A stretch of DNA of 64,000 bases from assembly GCA_022605425.2 (NCBI GenBank), contig CM061246.1:1792501-1856500 (forward strand), given 5' to 3'. This document shows positions 22,196 to 32,289 of this stretch, one piece after another. A model generated the notes under the pieces. The model searched no databases and was not told the DNA's origin. It was given only the letters and a program-made list of their open reading frames with translations. The DNA comes from Hamiltosporidium tvaerminnensis. Its lineage: Eukaryota; Microsporidia; Dubosqiidae. Numbering within the stretch: the stretch's first letter is position 1; each line of letters begins with the position of its first letter. The position numbers and the translations under genes are program-made.

Positions 22196-24540
22196 TAAGA
22201 AATCTATAATTATAAAATTTATTTATTTTTCTAAAAATAAAGCCATGCAAAGTATATTTTAGTTTCTAATTTCTAAAATAATATTGTATTCAACTTTGAA
22301 AAAAAACATATCAGTTCCTTAATATATTTTATCATATCTTTAATTTCCGCAAGCTTTAAAAAATTTTATGTGTAAACTATATTATATGTCACATTTTATT
22401 TGCTAAGTAACACCATATATCCGAATTGCAGTAAATAGACTTCCTATTAAAAATTTTGCAACAACGAAAATCCCAAATTTACAAATCAAACAACCTGAGT
22501 TGGTGTAGTATAACGAATTCCAAACTATAAAATATATTACGGGCAATTTAGTAATTTTTATAGATCTTTTATTTATACGAAAATGGGAAGATTTTATATT
22601 AAATTAAAAGTGAGGAGAAAAATGTAGCCAAAACCAAAACTATCAGTTCTATGGGTTTTAATTGTGTTCGCTGTTTTTTTTGAGCAGAATTTCAAGTTAT
22701 AAACTTTTTCCCTTCGCAGCTATTGCATTTTTCAGATACGTATTCGAATTTGCAGCCACCGAAATTAAGATTAATCCCAGTTTTAGATGACATCCTTATA
22801 TATTCTCTTAGTGAAATCACAAACCACAATTTCTCGAGCTAAAATGAACTTTCCACAACATATTGTAAATTTCCACCCCACAATAAGTTTTATTTAAGAT
22901 TTCATGTTTCTTAACTAGTTTATAAAAACCGGCTTCTGTTGTTTCAATAACAAATGCTATAACACACCTTTGATTGGTATGAAGCATTTTAACATCTGAG
23001 GTTAATCTCTCACTACTTCACCCGTCTTAGAGAAGAATATTTTAAATCAAAGACAAAACAGATTTAAAGCTTGTTTGCCAAAATCTTCCTAATTTTCTAC
23101 ATGCCGGGTCTTCTTTTCTCAAATCGATATTTTCTCAGAAATCCTCATAACCTTCATTCATACATTTTTATGACCAGAGACTGCACTATAGAATCACTCT
23201 GGCAATTTTTTTTTTGTTTTTATAGTAATCAGAATATGGTTTAGATATCTAGATCAAGTGTGGATTACAGCTAAGAAATTAAGGCAATCCTTCTTGTTCT
23301 TTCAAAAGATTTCATGCTGGTTTGTTCATTTTAGGGTGGGATTTTTTTACAGATTATAAATCGTTTAATATTTCAATTTACTTCTAATTCTTTTTCATAT
23401 ATCATATTGAGCCTAATATCTATGAGTAGAAAACTTTTTAGACTTACATTCGACTTAGATTCAAATATAGTTTCGTATTAAGTACAGTACATGCCACTAT
23501 AGAAAGTACTGTTTTTTTCGTAACTAAACATAAATAAAATTTCTGACCAATTCAACTTTTATTGACTTCTAGCAACGTTAAAAGCATACCCTCAACATCT
23601 TGATTCGAAATTTATTCAAAGCCCTGATTTTATAAGTTTCTGGGCTTCTCATGTACAAAAATTAACTAATCCACATGTTACATAGACATTTAATGGGATT
23701 GCTACCAACTGCCTTTTATTATTCTCTCCATCATGATAAGCGAACCAAGAACGATCGAAATAAATAAAATAACATAAAATATTTCGTCTTCGCTTTTGAT
23801 TTAATAAGCTTAGCCCATGATATATCTACCTAAAGAGTCTTGGTACACAACTAATAATTAAAATAAATCATTAGCTTTTAATTTCATTATTTTAAATCGA
23901 ATGCGCTCATTAAATTCATGTTTTTACTTAGTATCGATTTTTAAAACCAATCATTTTTTGGATTATTGTGTTTTTTTTTGAACCACACACATAAATTTAA
24001 GTAACTTTTTATCGTTTCTCTTGAATGCTTTTATAGATTTAATTTATTTTCTATTCCTTTAGATCAGCCATCTTGCCCAATCGCAACATGTGCATCATCT
24101 TAAAATTTAAAATATCTCTTTCCGAAGTATAAAAAACACTCTCTCTTCTTTACATCTTCGGTTAAAAGAATATTAAATTTTTTATTCTCTTATTTACTCG
24201 TTTGTTTAAAAGAATATAAATAATTCTTCCTCTTCTTTATGTCTTTGGTTAAAAGAATATAGAATTATTTTTTCTCTCCAATAATTACCAAATAAAACTT
24301 GCGTATGCGTTTAAATCCTCAGATTTTCATTCCAATAATTTGCTTTCAGATACTTTATATTTCTTTATAAACACCAAGTATTATTGTTTTGTAAGAATTT
24401 GTACATATAAACGTTTATTGTATAATTAAGATTCACTAAGCCGTTCGTCGAAACGATGCTTCGTATCAACAAAATCAATTAACATCGGTCCAGTATTTTA
24501 TTTTTCATAAAAATAACAGACACTTAATAAACAAAAAAAC
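22196..24540. other. AT-rich desert without recognisable gene
   Basis: No gene recognised. At 24138-24280 a motif CTTCTTTA..CTT.GGTTAAAAGAATAT occurs twice about 90 bp apart, a weak local duplication. Confidence 0.5.
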
Positions 24541-24750
24541 CCAAAACAATCGTGATCTGATTACAGTGCAAAACAGTAAAATAGATAAGTCGAAGAATGA
24601 CATACGAGTAACCCGCAACAATTACACCAGGCATATATAAAACCTAAATCAATCGTGATCTGATTACAGTGCAAAACAGTAAAATAGATAAGCCGAATAA
24701 TGACATACGAGTAACCCGCAACAATTACACCAGACATATATCACCATAAA
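24541..24750 (+). repeat. Tandem duplication, 103-bp unit, 2 copies
   Basis: The block beginning AATCGTGATCTGATTACAGT occurs at 24548 and 24651 and is almost identical through ACCCGCAACAATTACACCAG. The near-perfect match suggests a recent duplication. It marks the left edge of the repeat-rich zone downstream of the two polymerase genes. Confidence 0.9.
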
Positions 24751-25073
24751 TACATTAAAACGACTACAATTTACACTGCTATTAAAGATACCCTAATAGT
24801 CTAATAAATAAATCTTTTTTTACAGTAAAATTTCTCTCAAATTTTCCTATTATTTAAATTACCAGTAACAAATATTTCTTTCAAATGTATTTTCAAAAAA
24901 CAAGAAATATATATTTTTCAAAAGAAAAACGACAAAAAAAAAACGAATAAAAAAAAATAAACTTAAATCTCCCAAACAACTAATAAATCATTTTTAGGAT
25001 TTAAAAAAATATTTTTTTATGGTTTTAGAATCAGCAATACTTAAGAAATAAACTCAACAACTATTACTAAATA

Positions 25074-25210
25074 CCATAAAAAAATACTTTAACCACCACA
25101 AATACCCATAAGAAACCATAAAAAAATACTTTAACCACCACAAATACCCATAAGAAACCATAAAAAAATACTTTAACCACCACAAATAACCATAAGAAAC
25201 CATAAAAACG
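25074..25210 (+). repeat. Tandem repeat, 42-bp unit, just over 3 copies
   Basis: CCATAAAAAAATACTTTAACC recurs at 25074, 25116 and 25158, with a final partial unit at 25200. Units are almost identical. Confidence 0.95.
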
Positions 25211-25289
25211 TGTCAATTAACAACTTAAATATTTCCTTTAATTTCATACTTTTGATTTAGAAATACTTTATAATAAAAATAAATACCAA

Positions 25290-25600
25290 TCAAATGTAAA
25301 GCAGGGTAAGAAATATTAAATATGAAAAGTATGAAGTATGAAATATCATAAAACTAGGAAAAATCATAAAAAATATGAAATATAAAAAACTAGGAAATAT
25401 AATGAAATAATCAAATATCATAAGAATATATATAAATAAAGAAATATAGAAACATAGGAAACATAGGAAATATAATGAAATAATCAAATATCATAAGAAT
25501 ATAAAGAAATATAAAAAACTAGGAAACATAGGAAATATAAAGAAATAATCAAATATCGTAAGAATATATAGACACATAGGAAACATAAAGAAATATAAAT
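25290..25600 (+). repeat. AT-rich imperfect minisatellite
   Basis: Phrases such as GAAACATAGGAAATATAATGA and AATCAAATATCATAAGAATATA recur irregularly between the 42-bp array and the RPB8 stop codon. The open frame 25290-25487 on the minus strand is a by-product of this repeat. Confidence 0.75.
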
Positions 25601-25602
25601 TA

Positions 25603-25977
25603 TTAAACGTGTTTTAATCCAATAACAATATCAGAAAATTCACTAATATTTCTAGCTTTATCTTGCAAAATACTTAAAATCATACACAATCCACCAAAAG
25701 AAGCATTTATAACTACAAAAGAGTCTCTTTCATCAACTTGATAAACCTTACCTTGCATTACATAAACATAATCAGTTGGTATTAAAGAATCATCATTTAT
25801 TCCTTCATAAAGTGTTACTTCTAATAAATCATCTATATTTACTTTAAAAAGATGACTGTTATAATCTAAAGTAAGTGATGTATCTTTAGAAACTAATGTT
25901 ATTCTTGAAACATTGTCAAATTTTTTACCTTCTTTGTCTTTCTCCTTTACAATAAATTTATCGGTTAAAACTTCCAT
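25603..25977 (-). CDS. RPB8: RNA polymerase I/II/III common subunit RPB8 (ABC14.5/ABC3)
   Basis: A 124-residue protein, slightly shorter than the roughly 145-150 residues usual for the family. RPB8 is shared by RNA polymerases I, II and III and folds as an OB-like barrel on the surface of the largest subunit. The family landmarks are visible: FIVKEKDKEGKKFDNVSRI at residues 8-26, YVYVMQGKVYQVD at 70-82, and the signature NASFGGLCMIL at 91-101, followed by a C-terminal strand DIVIGLKHV. The shortening falls in the central loop (about 55-70), where other RPB8 proteins have a longer flexible insert. It lies about 820 bp downstream of RPB2 on the same strand. TGACCC stands some 15 bases before the ATG. 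Nothing suggests decay. Confidence 0.93.
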   Translation of the reverse strand: MEVLTDKFIVKEKDKEGKKFDNVSRITLVSKDTSLTLDYNSHLFKVNIDDLLEVTLYEGINDDSLIPTDYVYVMQGKVYQVDERDSFVVINASFGGLCMILSILQDKARNISEFSDIVIGLKHV

Positions 25978-25984
25978 GTTAATA

Positions 25985-25990
25985 AAGGGT
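25985..25990 (-). promoter_or_regulatory. CCC motif upstream of RPB8
   Basis: On the minus strand ACCC (25989-25987) lies about 10-14 bases before the RPB8 ATG. Confidence 0.35.
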
Positions 25991-26040
25991 CATTCTTATA
26001 AATTTATTTTAGATTTTTTTTAAAGGGAATTAACACATCG

Positions 26041-26500
26041 TTTTATAGTAAAGAAATAAATTTTAAAAAGGGATTAGTAACACCCTTTAGATGACTTAAA
26101 TGTTTAATAGTAAATAACACCTGTTAATAATATGATATATAGTAAGGAATATAACATCCTTTAGACAACTACAATGTTTAATAGTAAATAACACATGTTA
26201 ATAATATGATATATAGTAAGGAATATAACACCCTTTAGATGACTTAAATGTTTAATAGTGGAATAACACCTGTTAATAATATGATATATAGTAAGGAATA
26301 TAACACCCTTTAGACAACAGTAAATATTTGATAGTAAATAACACCTATTAAAATCAAAATTTTAAAAGTGGATTTGTAAGACCCTTTAGACGACATAAAC
26401 TTTTATTAGTAGTTAACACCTGTTAAGAAGATTATATAAGTAATAAAGAAATTACACACCCTTTGGACAATAGAAATAAATATAATAAATTAACACCTTT
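26041..26500 (+). repeat. Tandem repeat, 74-76-bp unit, about 6 copies
   Basis: CACCCTTTAGA (or a close variant) recurs at 26081, 26155, 26229, 26304, about 26380 and 26457. Between copies are TGTTTAATAGTAAATAACACC and AATATGATATATAGTAAGGA. The first three intervals are nearly identical and the last two diverge. The array fills the space between RPB2 and RPB8, so on the minus strand it would lie in the RPB8 upstream region; each unit brings an AGGGTG tract on that strand. Confidence 0.9.
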
Positions 26501-26654
26501 TAAATACAAGTAATAAAGAAATTAACACCTCCTTTAAATATTGAAATCCATTTACTAACAAAATATTTTAAAAAATCCTTAAAAAAAAGCTATTCTCCAC
26601 TTTTATGCGCATAAACACAAAAACTATAAATAGGAAACCAAGCATAAAAAACAG

Positions 26655-26799
26655 TGTACTCCTTCCTCCTGCTCCTGCTCCTTTCCTTCTCTTCCCACAC
26701 ACAACCTCTTCCTTCACCTCCTCCCTCTTCTACTCTTCCCACACACAACCTTCTCCTTCCCACCCCCTCCCTCCCCCCTACACCCTCCCCCTACACTTC
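26655..26799 (-). terminator. G-rich tract immediately after RPB2, potential G-quadruplex
   Basis: On the coding (minus) strand the first 40 bases after the RPB2 stop hold runs of 5, 3, 6, 3, 5 and 3 guanines separated by 1-4 bases (26791-26762). This meets the usual four-run quadruplex pattern. About 100 more purine-rich bases follow. In such an AT-rich genome this is striking, and it sits where transcription should pause or the mRNA 3' end form. A terminator or 3'-end role is inferred; a simple purine-repeat expansion is the alternative. Confidence 0.45.
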
Positions 26800-29700
26800 T
26801 CACACATCCTCCTCCAATCTCAGCCTTGGCCCAATATTCATAGCCATCAATTCCTGACACAACAGTTTAAAAGCATAAGGCACTGTAACCAAAGACCCTT
26901 TAGTAGTATTCTTACACCCCTTACACTCAAAATACCCTTTACCATCATAAATACCAAACAACCCACACAAATCACAAACACTAACAGTATAACTATCACT
27001 AACATCCAAAAGTCTCTCCTTAAGAAAAGCACTCATCCCATGTGAAATAATACAATCTCTCTCCATTTCTCCAAACCTCAACCCTCCATCTCTACTCCTC
27101 CCTTCTACTGGTTGCCTAGTCAATATTTGTAAAGGTCCTCTTGCCCTTGCATGTATCTTATCCTCTACCATATGTTTAAGCCTTTGATAATATGTAGGTC
27201 CCATAAATATTTGCATCTTCATTTTTCTACCTGTTAATCCACTATACATAATCTCATATCCTCTCTTATTATATCCACTACCTACTAACATGTCACTTAT
27301 ATCATTAACACTTAAATTAGTAAAAGGAGTAGCATCCCCTTCTCTACCCTTTAATGCACTAACCTTTCCTAATAAACATTCTATTAAATGTCCAATAGTC
27401 ATTCTAGCTGGTATAGCATGTGGATTAATAATTATGTCTGGAATAACACCTTCTTTACTAAAAGGCATATCCTCTTGTCTTAAAGTAATTCCAATCGTAC
27501 CCTTTTGTCCGTGTCGAGATGCAAATTTGTCTCCAATCTGTGGAACCCTACAACTTCTAACTTTTACCTTCGTAAATTTATACCCCTCCCTATTAGTAAC
27601 CAACACAGTATCTACAACACCACTCTCTGTACTTCTCATAGGTGTACTAGAATCCTTTTTAAGATACACAGGTTTATTCTTAGTACTTCTCTCAGGATCT
27701 AAAATAGGTACTACCTTACCTATTAACACATCATCTCCCATAACTCTAAGTCCTGGTACTATCAACCCATCAACATCTAATTTGTCATAATTTAAATTTT
27801 TCATTCTTATCACTTCACTACGTATAGGTTTAACAAAATCTTCAGATAATCCTGGTCTTGTCATATTCTCTTGATCAGAATACGTTCGATAAAAAAAAGA
27901 TCTGAATAATCCTCTATCAATAGCAGATTGATTCATTATTATACTATCTTCTTGGTTATACCCACTATAACAAGCAATAGCTACAATAGCATTTTGTCCA
28001 GATGGAAGTTCTTTAAATCTTAAAAATTCCATACATTTAGTTACTACTAATGGTTTCTGTGGATAAAATAGTATATTTGATAAAGTATCCATTCTTAATA
28101 AAAAATTGGTTGCAAATATTCCCATCGCTTGTTTACCCATAGCAGATTGATATGTATTACGTGGACTTTGGTTATGATCAGGAAAAGGAATAGCAGAAGC
28201 ACAAATCCCTAAAATCATACTTGGATGTATTTCACAGTGAGTATAATTAACATTAGAAGGAAGAGGAAAGTATCTTTTGAGTGTAGGGTTAGTGTTAGTG
28301 TTAGTATTAGTACTAGTGTTAGTGTTAGTATTAGTATTAGTATTAGTATTAGTATTAGTGTTATTAATTATACTACTACTTATACTACTACCTATACTAC
28401 TGCTCACACCCCCACCTACACTACTGCTCACACCCCCACCTACACTACTACTTATACTACTACCTATACTACTACCCACACTACTCACACCCCCACCTAC
28501 AACACTACCTACAACACTACCCACACTACTCACACCCCCACCTACAACACTACCTACAACACTACCACTACCACCACCTAACCCTAATACATCAGTATCA
28601 CTCTCCATAAATACTGACCCCTTTATTTCACTACCCTGTAGTCTACCTACATCCATACAAATTATAGATGTCTCCTCTTCTTCTACATCAAGATACTCTA
28701 CAATTCCTTTTCTTATAAGTTCTTCCCACTTAACACCTCTCAACTCTTCACTAATTAATTTATTATTTCTTACAACAAATAAAGGTCTACATGGTCTACC
28801 ACCATCACATAAAATACGAATCTCTTTCTCACGTATGTCTCTAACAATACTAACCTCTTTATTTATTTCTCCACTTTTTCTCATTTCTTTTAATACTTTT
28901 AAAATACTTTCTGCTTCTTTAACGAATCCAATCCAATTTCCATTTAAAAATACTTTTATAGAATTTAAAAAGTCTATACTGCTTACCTCTTCTAAACTTA
29001 TTAATCCATTCTCTTCAAATATTTCTAATATTTGAAATGTACTACTTCCTACACTTATATAAGTCATAAGACTTAAATTCTTAACAATACCACATGCTTG
29101 TCCTTCTGGTGTCTCAGATGGACATACCATACCCCAATGGGTGTTATGTAACTGACGTGGTTTAGCTAATTTACCTTCTTTACCTATCGGTGTATTCACA
29201 CGTCTTAAATGACTTAAAGTACTTACAAAATTATACCTATTTAACACCTGTGCTACTCCTGCCTTACTTTGCATTGCTTTAACTTGTTCTCCCCAATTTC
29301 CTGTTGCTAAGGAATATCTGAAACCAGAAGTAAGAATACTAGTCTTAAGACCAAGAGCTATATTAAATTCTCTTCCTTGTTCTACACACTTCTGCATGTG
29401 TTTTACTGTTTCATTACATAACTTACGAAACAAAGTTCTAAATAGAGAAGCAAGTAAAGGTCCTGACATGTCCATTCTCTTTCTACCGTAATGGTCTCTA
29501 TCATCTACTTCTCTTCTTCCTAAATCTACAAGTAACAGTCTATGTATCATATATCCAAGAAAAAATGCTTTTTTAGTCTCACAAAACTCTTTTTGACTGA
29601 TGTGTGGAAAAAATTCCTTTTGTAAAATATCTTTTGCAAATTTTATTCTTTTTTCCTGTGTAGAACCAACAGCTGCTCCTCTCTTTCCAATATAATCCAA

Positions 29701-30561
29701 TGCTATATTCTGGTCTTGTATAACAAATGCTTCTTCTATACTTCCTTTAAGTAAATCTAACATTTCTTTATCCTGTGGATCATAAACTATATGTTGTAAA
29801 ATTTCTTTATCAGATACAAATCCTAAAGCTCTATAAAGAATAATTACTGGTATTTCTTGTTTTATGTATGGAAGAACAGCTCGTATTAATTTAGTATTAC
29901 GAAGTAATTTAAGAGTAAAAGGTGAAGGGATACGAGAACCTGTATGTGGTGCACTTCTTATTTCTCCATATAAATGGTATGGAGATGGTTGTGATTTAGG
30001 AAATATATAAACCATATTTGTTGCCATTCTTTCTTGAGCAATCAGTACTTTTTCAGATCCATTAATAATAAAATATCCACCTTGATCATAATTACACTCC
30101 CCAAGGGCATTAGTGTCTTTCTCTTGTAAATCAGACATAACACAAAAAGAAGATCTAAGCATGATAGGCATAGACCCTATAGGTACTCTTATATACGTAT
30201 GCTCATCAACATTATTATTTTCATTTTCTGTTATCTTAGTAACATCAATATATAACGGTGAAGAATATGTTAAATCTCTAAGACGAGCCTCATTAGGAAA
30301 AATTGTTGATGTTTGACCGTCAGGTTCTGTTATTATAGGTGGTTTTGATAAATATATTTGACCAAATTTTATTGTAATTTTACGGGTACTTTCATCGGCG
30401 GTGGGAGTTGATTGTATTATTATTGTTGCGTTTTCGTCTACTACCTCTTGCATGGTTGATTTTACGAATGAATCGAATGAATCGAGTTGTTGGCTTACTA
30501 GTACTTTGTCTTGGAAGAATGAAGATATTACTGACCAGATGTCTTTGTTTTGAAGTGTCAT
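26800..30561 (-). CDS. RPB2: RNA polymerase II second-largest subunit RPB2
   Basis: 1253 residues, close to yeast RPB2 (1224). The N-terminus (WSVISSFF, LVSQQLDSFDSFV, PNEARLRDLTYSSPLY) is the Pol II type rather than Pol I or III. Downstream are GGYFIINGSEKVLIAQER, the hybrid-binding block (HCEIHPSMILG, FPDHNQSPRNTYQSAMGKQAMG, NAIVAIACYSGYNQEDS), the wall/anchor segment GDKFASRHGQKGTIGI, and SRDGGLRFGEMERDC with the C-terminal zinc ribbon CDLCG..CKGC. RPB2 forms half of the active cleft of the enzyme that makes mRNA. An in-frame low-complexity insertion at residues about 655-764 replaces the short acidic loop found in yeast. ATG at 30561 with ACACCCCCCATATAAAT before it. RPB8 is the next gene downstream on the same strand. 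It appears intact and essential. Confidence 0.97.
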   Translation of the reverse strand: MTLQNKDIWSVISSFFQDKVLVSQQLDSFDSFVKSTMQEVVDENATIIIQSTPTADESTRKITIKFGQIYLSKPPIITEPDGQTSTIFPNEARLRDLTYSSPLYIDVTKITENENNNVDEHTYIRVPIGSMPIMLRSSFCVMSDLQEKDTNALGECNYDQGGYFIINGSEKVLIAQERMATNMVYIFPKSQPSPYHLYGEIRSAPHTGSRIPSPFTLKLLRNTKLIRAVLPYIKQEIPVIILYRALGFVSDKEILQHIVYDPQDKEMLDLLKGSIEEAFVIQDQNIALDYIGKRGAAVGSTQEKRIKFAKDILQKEFFPHISQKEFCETKKAFFLGYMIHRLLLVDLGRREVDDRDHYGRKRMDMSGPLLASLFRTLFRKLCNETVKHMQKCVEQGREFNIALGLKTSILTSGFRYSLATGNWGEQVKAMQSKAGVAQVLNRYNFVSTLSHLRRVNTPIGKEGKLAKPRQLHNTHWGMVCPSETPEGQACGIVKNLSLMTYISVGSSTFQILEIFEENGLISLEEVSSIDFLNSIKVFLNGNWIGFVKEAESILKVLKEMRKSGEINKEVSIVRDIREKEIRILCDGGRPCRPLFVVRNNKLISEELRGVKWEELIRKGIVEYLDVEEEETSIICMDVGRLQGSEIKGSVFMESDTDVLGLGGGSGSVVGSVVGGGVSSVGSVVGSVVGGGVSSVGSSIGSSISSSVGGGVSSSVGGGVSSSIGSSISSSIINNTNTNTNTNTNTNTNTSTNTNTNTNPTLKRYFPLPSNVNYTHCEIHPSMILGICASAIPFPDHNQSPRNTYQSAMGKQAMGIFATNFLLRMDTLSNILFYPQKPLVVTKCMEFLRFKELPSGQNAIVAIACYSGYNQEDSIIMNQSAIDRGLFRSFFYRTYSDQENMTRPGLSEDFVKPIRSEVIRMKNLNYDKLDVDGLIVPGLRVMGDDVLIGKVVPILDPERSTKNKPVYLKKDSSTPMRSTESGVVDTVLVTNREGYKFTKVKVRSCRVPQIGDKFASRHGQKGTIGITLRQEDMPFSKEGVIPDIIINPHAIPARMTIGHLIECLLGKVSALKGREGDATPFTNLSVNDISDMLVGSGYNKRGYEIMYSGLTGRKMKMQIFMGPTYYQRLKHMVEDKIHARARGPLQILTRQPVEGRSRDGGLRFGEMERDCIISHGMSAFLKERLLDVSDSYTVSVCDLCGLFGIYDGKGYFECKGCKNTTKGSLVTVPYAFKLLCQELMAMNIGPRLRLEEDV
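28270..28600 (-). repeat. Low-complexity minisatellite inside RPB2
   Basis: About 108 codons of simple repeats: blocks such as GGGVSSVGSVVGSVV and SSVGGGVSSS, then a run of alternating Asn and Thr (NTNTNT). The DNA is built from GTGGGGGTGTGAGTAGT-type units on the coding strand, then GTTAGT/ATTAGT hexamer-like units. The frame is preserved throughout, and highly conserved RPB2 sequence lies on both sides, so it appears to be a translated expansion in a surface loop. The long plus-strand frames 28225-28581 and 28277-29035 are its antisense shadow. Confidence 0.9.
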
Positions 30562-30625
30562 ATTTATATGGGGGGTGTTGAATTTGGTAAATAAGTGGGT
30601 GGTTAGAGGGGGGTATTTATATTTG
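30562..30625 (-). promoter_or_regulatory. RPB2 promoter region with two C6 tracts and a TATA-like box
   Basis: Reading towards the ATG on the minus strand: TATAAATA (30621-30614), directly followed by CCCCCC (30613-30608), then CCCACTT, and a second CCCCCC (30575-30570) eight bases before the ATG. C-tracts close to the start codon are a known microsporidian upstream element. The TATA-like box plus C-tract is the clearest example in this window. Confidence 0.5.
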
Positions 30626-30639
30626 GATTTGGAAAGTTC

Positions 30640-30900
30640 AAAATAATAAGAGAAAATATAATAAGAAAATATATAATAAGAGAATATATAATGAGAGGGT
30701 ATAATGAGAGGGTAGAAGGGGTGGTAATATAAATGAGATAATATAAGTGAGAGAATATAAGTGAGATAATATAAGTGAGAGAATATAAGTGAGAGAATAT
30801 AAGTGAGAGAATATAAAGAGAAATAGAATGAAATATTAAGAGAAATAGAATGAGAAATAAAGAAATAAAGAAATAATGAAACATAAGAAACATAAGTACG
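30640..30900 (+). repeat. Purine-rich 14-15-bp tandem repeat upstream of RPB2
   Basis: GAGAGAATATAAGT and close variants (GAGATAATATAAGT, GAGGGTATAATGAG) recur from about 30665 to 30830, then AGAAATAGAATGA-type units. It lies in the 5' flank of RPB2. The minus-strand frame 30603-30893 is made of it. Confidence 0.85.
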
Positions 30901-30957
30901 AAATATTAGAAATAATACTTAAATTTTATATTTTAAAAAATTAATTGTTTAATGTAT

Positions 30958-31010
30958 GATATTAACACAGTTCTAGGTTTAACATAAATAACTACTTTCT
31001 ATTCTATAGA
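30958..31010 (+). repeat. 5' fragment of the dispersed 700-bp element
   Basis: ATTAACACAGTTCTAGGTTTAACATAAATAACTAC matches the first part of copies at 21515 and 31343, then identity stops. It lies about 330 bp before the long copy C. Confidence 0.85.
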
Positions 31011-31283
31011 TACTTCTATAAGATACTTCTATAGGATATTCTTAAATCTCTAAGTCTTTTATATAAAGGGTTATATATTTAATTTATAAGTTAATTTATG
31101 AGTTGGTAAATATATATTACTAAGCATGTTATTTTAAAAAGAAATACTTCTTTAATTCATTTAATAATTCTGAATATAAACTATATATTTAATGTCTTAT
31201 ATAAACTATATATTTACTATAAACTATACTTTTAATTCATTTAATATCTTTAATATATTTAATATCCTTAAAATTTTTATTTA

Positions 31284-31985
31284 AAAATATCACATCTTTT
31301 TAAAAAGGTGGCAAGTTTTATAGTTGTTTTTATAACATTAACGCAGTTCTAGGTTTAACATAAATAACTATTGTTTAACACTTCATCAGTACTTCTTTGA
31401 TACCTATGTATCTTAAATTTTCATCTACCAGGTGTGTAGAACCTAATTAATAGGCGAGGCAGTTGCCCGGAGCTCGTTAATGTCCGTTGCATGGAGTGTG
31501 ATCGAAGCTCCGGGCTCCCCCAAGACTATGCAGCATTCCCACTTACACTACACTTTCTGAACCCCATAAACTTCTAGCTAAGATATATTTCAGAGACTTA
31601 CATGGTGTCCACCTAGACAGTGCAATGTCATACCAACAGTTATAACCTGCTACTTAGCGTTCCTGGCTTTAAATGGTTTATATTTTTATATCTCCCAGGC
31701 GCTAAGTCTTCTAACCCGAGTGAGCAAGACTAGGTTTCCATGCTTTTAAATGGCAATTACCTACATGTTAAGCTGCGGTCTGCAATCTGGTTACATAAAA
31801 AACAACAAATAAATTTGTAGAAAAAGTTTCTCCATTTCTTAGACCTCTTCTCCTCCTAATAACTCCCAAGGAACAACCGAAGATGTAGTGTGGTTGTATT
31901 CCCACCAAAAATCCAAACAATGATCTTCACACCAGTTTCACACACTCATTGCCAAGCAGAAAGTTTTTTAAGTGGTTATCCTCCC
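31284..31985 (+). repeat. Dispersed 700-bp element, copy C
   Basis: Full-length match to copy A, from ATCACATCTTTTTAAAAAGGTGGCAAG to GCCAAGCAGAAAGTTTTTTAAGTGG. The GC-rich core contains AATAGGCGAGGCAGTTGCC and CGTTGCATGGAGTGTGATCG. No coding potential was seen; the frame at 31890-32138 straddles its end and is not supported. Confidence 0.9.
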
Positions 31986-32099
31986 TCAAATTTTAATATC
32001 CTTAATATATTTAATTCCTTTAATTATTTTGAATTTAAATCGTATTTAATATCAGAAGTATTCCTATTTATTCTAAACAATATAAATCGTAATAAATTA

Positions 32100-32165
32100 T
32101 TATTTATGAGATATTTTGTTGACTTACATGTGGTTTGATTGGATAATACAATGTTATACTGATTA
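32100..32165 (+). repeat. Small internal fragment of the dispersed element
   Basis: TTGACTTACATGTGGTTTGATTGGATAATACAATGTTATACTGATTAG parallels GAGACTTACATGGTGTCCACC..CAGTGCAATGTCATACCAACAG of copy C, with many changes. Confidence 0.5.
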
Positions 32166-32289
32166 GAAAGAGCTTATACTAATAATTATTAATTGTTTAA
32201 AAGAGTGTTTTTTATATTTTTTTTATACTAATTACTATTATAATAAGAATAAGTAAACAATATTTTAAATTTTTTACATGTCAATTGAA

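Noticed and set aside
22620-22990. Minus-strand broken coding strings (RCVIAFVIETTEAGFYKL, then YCGVEIYN) suggesting a transposase or gene relic
   Set aside because: Too short and interrupted to assign; no recognisable catalytic motif.
25290-25487. Minus-strand frame rich in Phe, Ile, Ser, Tyr that looks like a membrane protein
   Set aside because: It is a translation of the AT-rich minisatellite next to RPB8.
26605-27045. Plus-strand Pro/Ser/Thr-rich frame at the end of RPB2
   Set aside because: Composed of the C/T-rich 3' tract and the antisense of conserved RPB2 C-terminal codons; no independent support.
28225-29035. Long plus-strand frames (118 and 252 codons) rich in Leu/Pro/Thr
   Set aside because: They are antisense to the RPB2 minisatellite; their composition comes entirely from the simple repeat.
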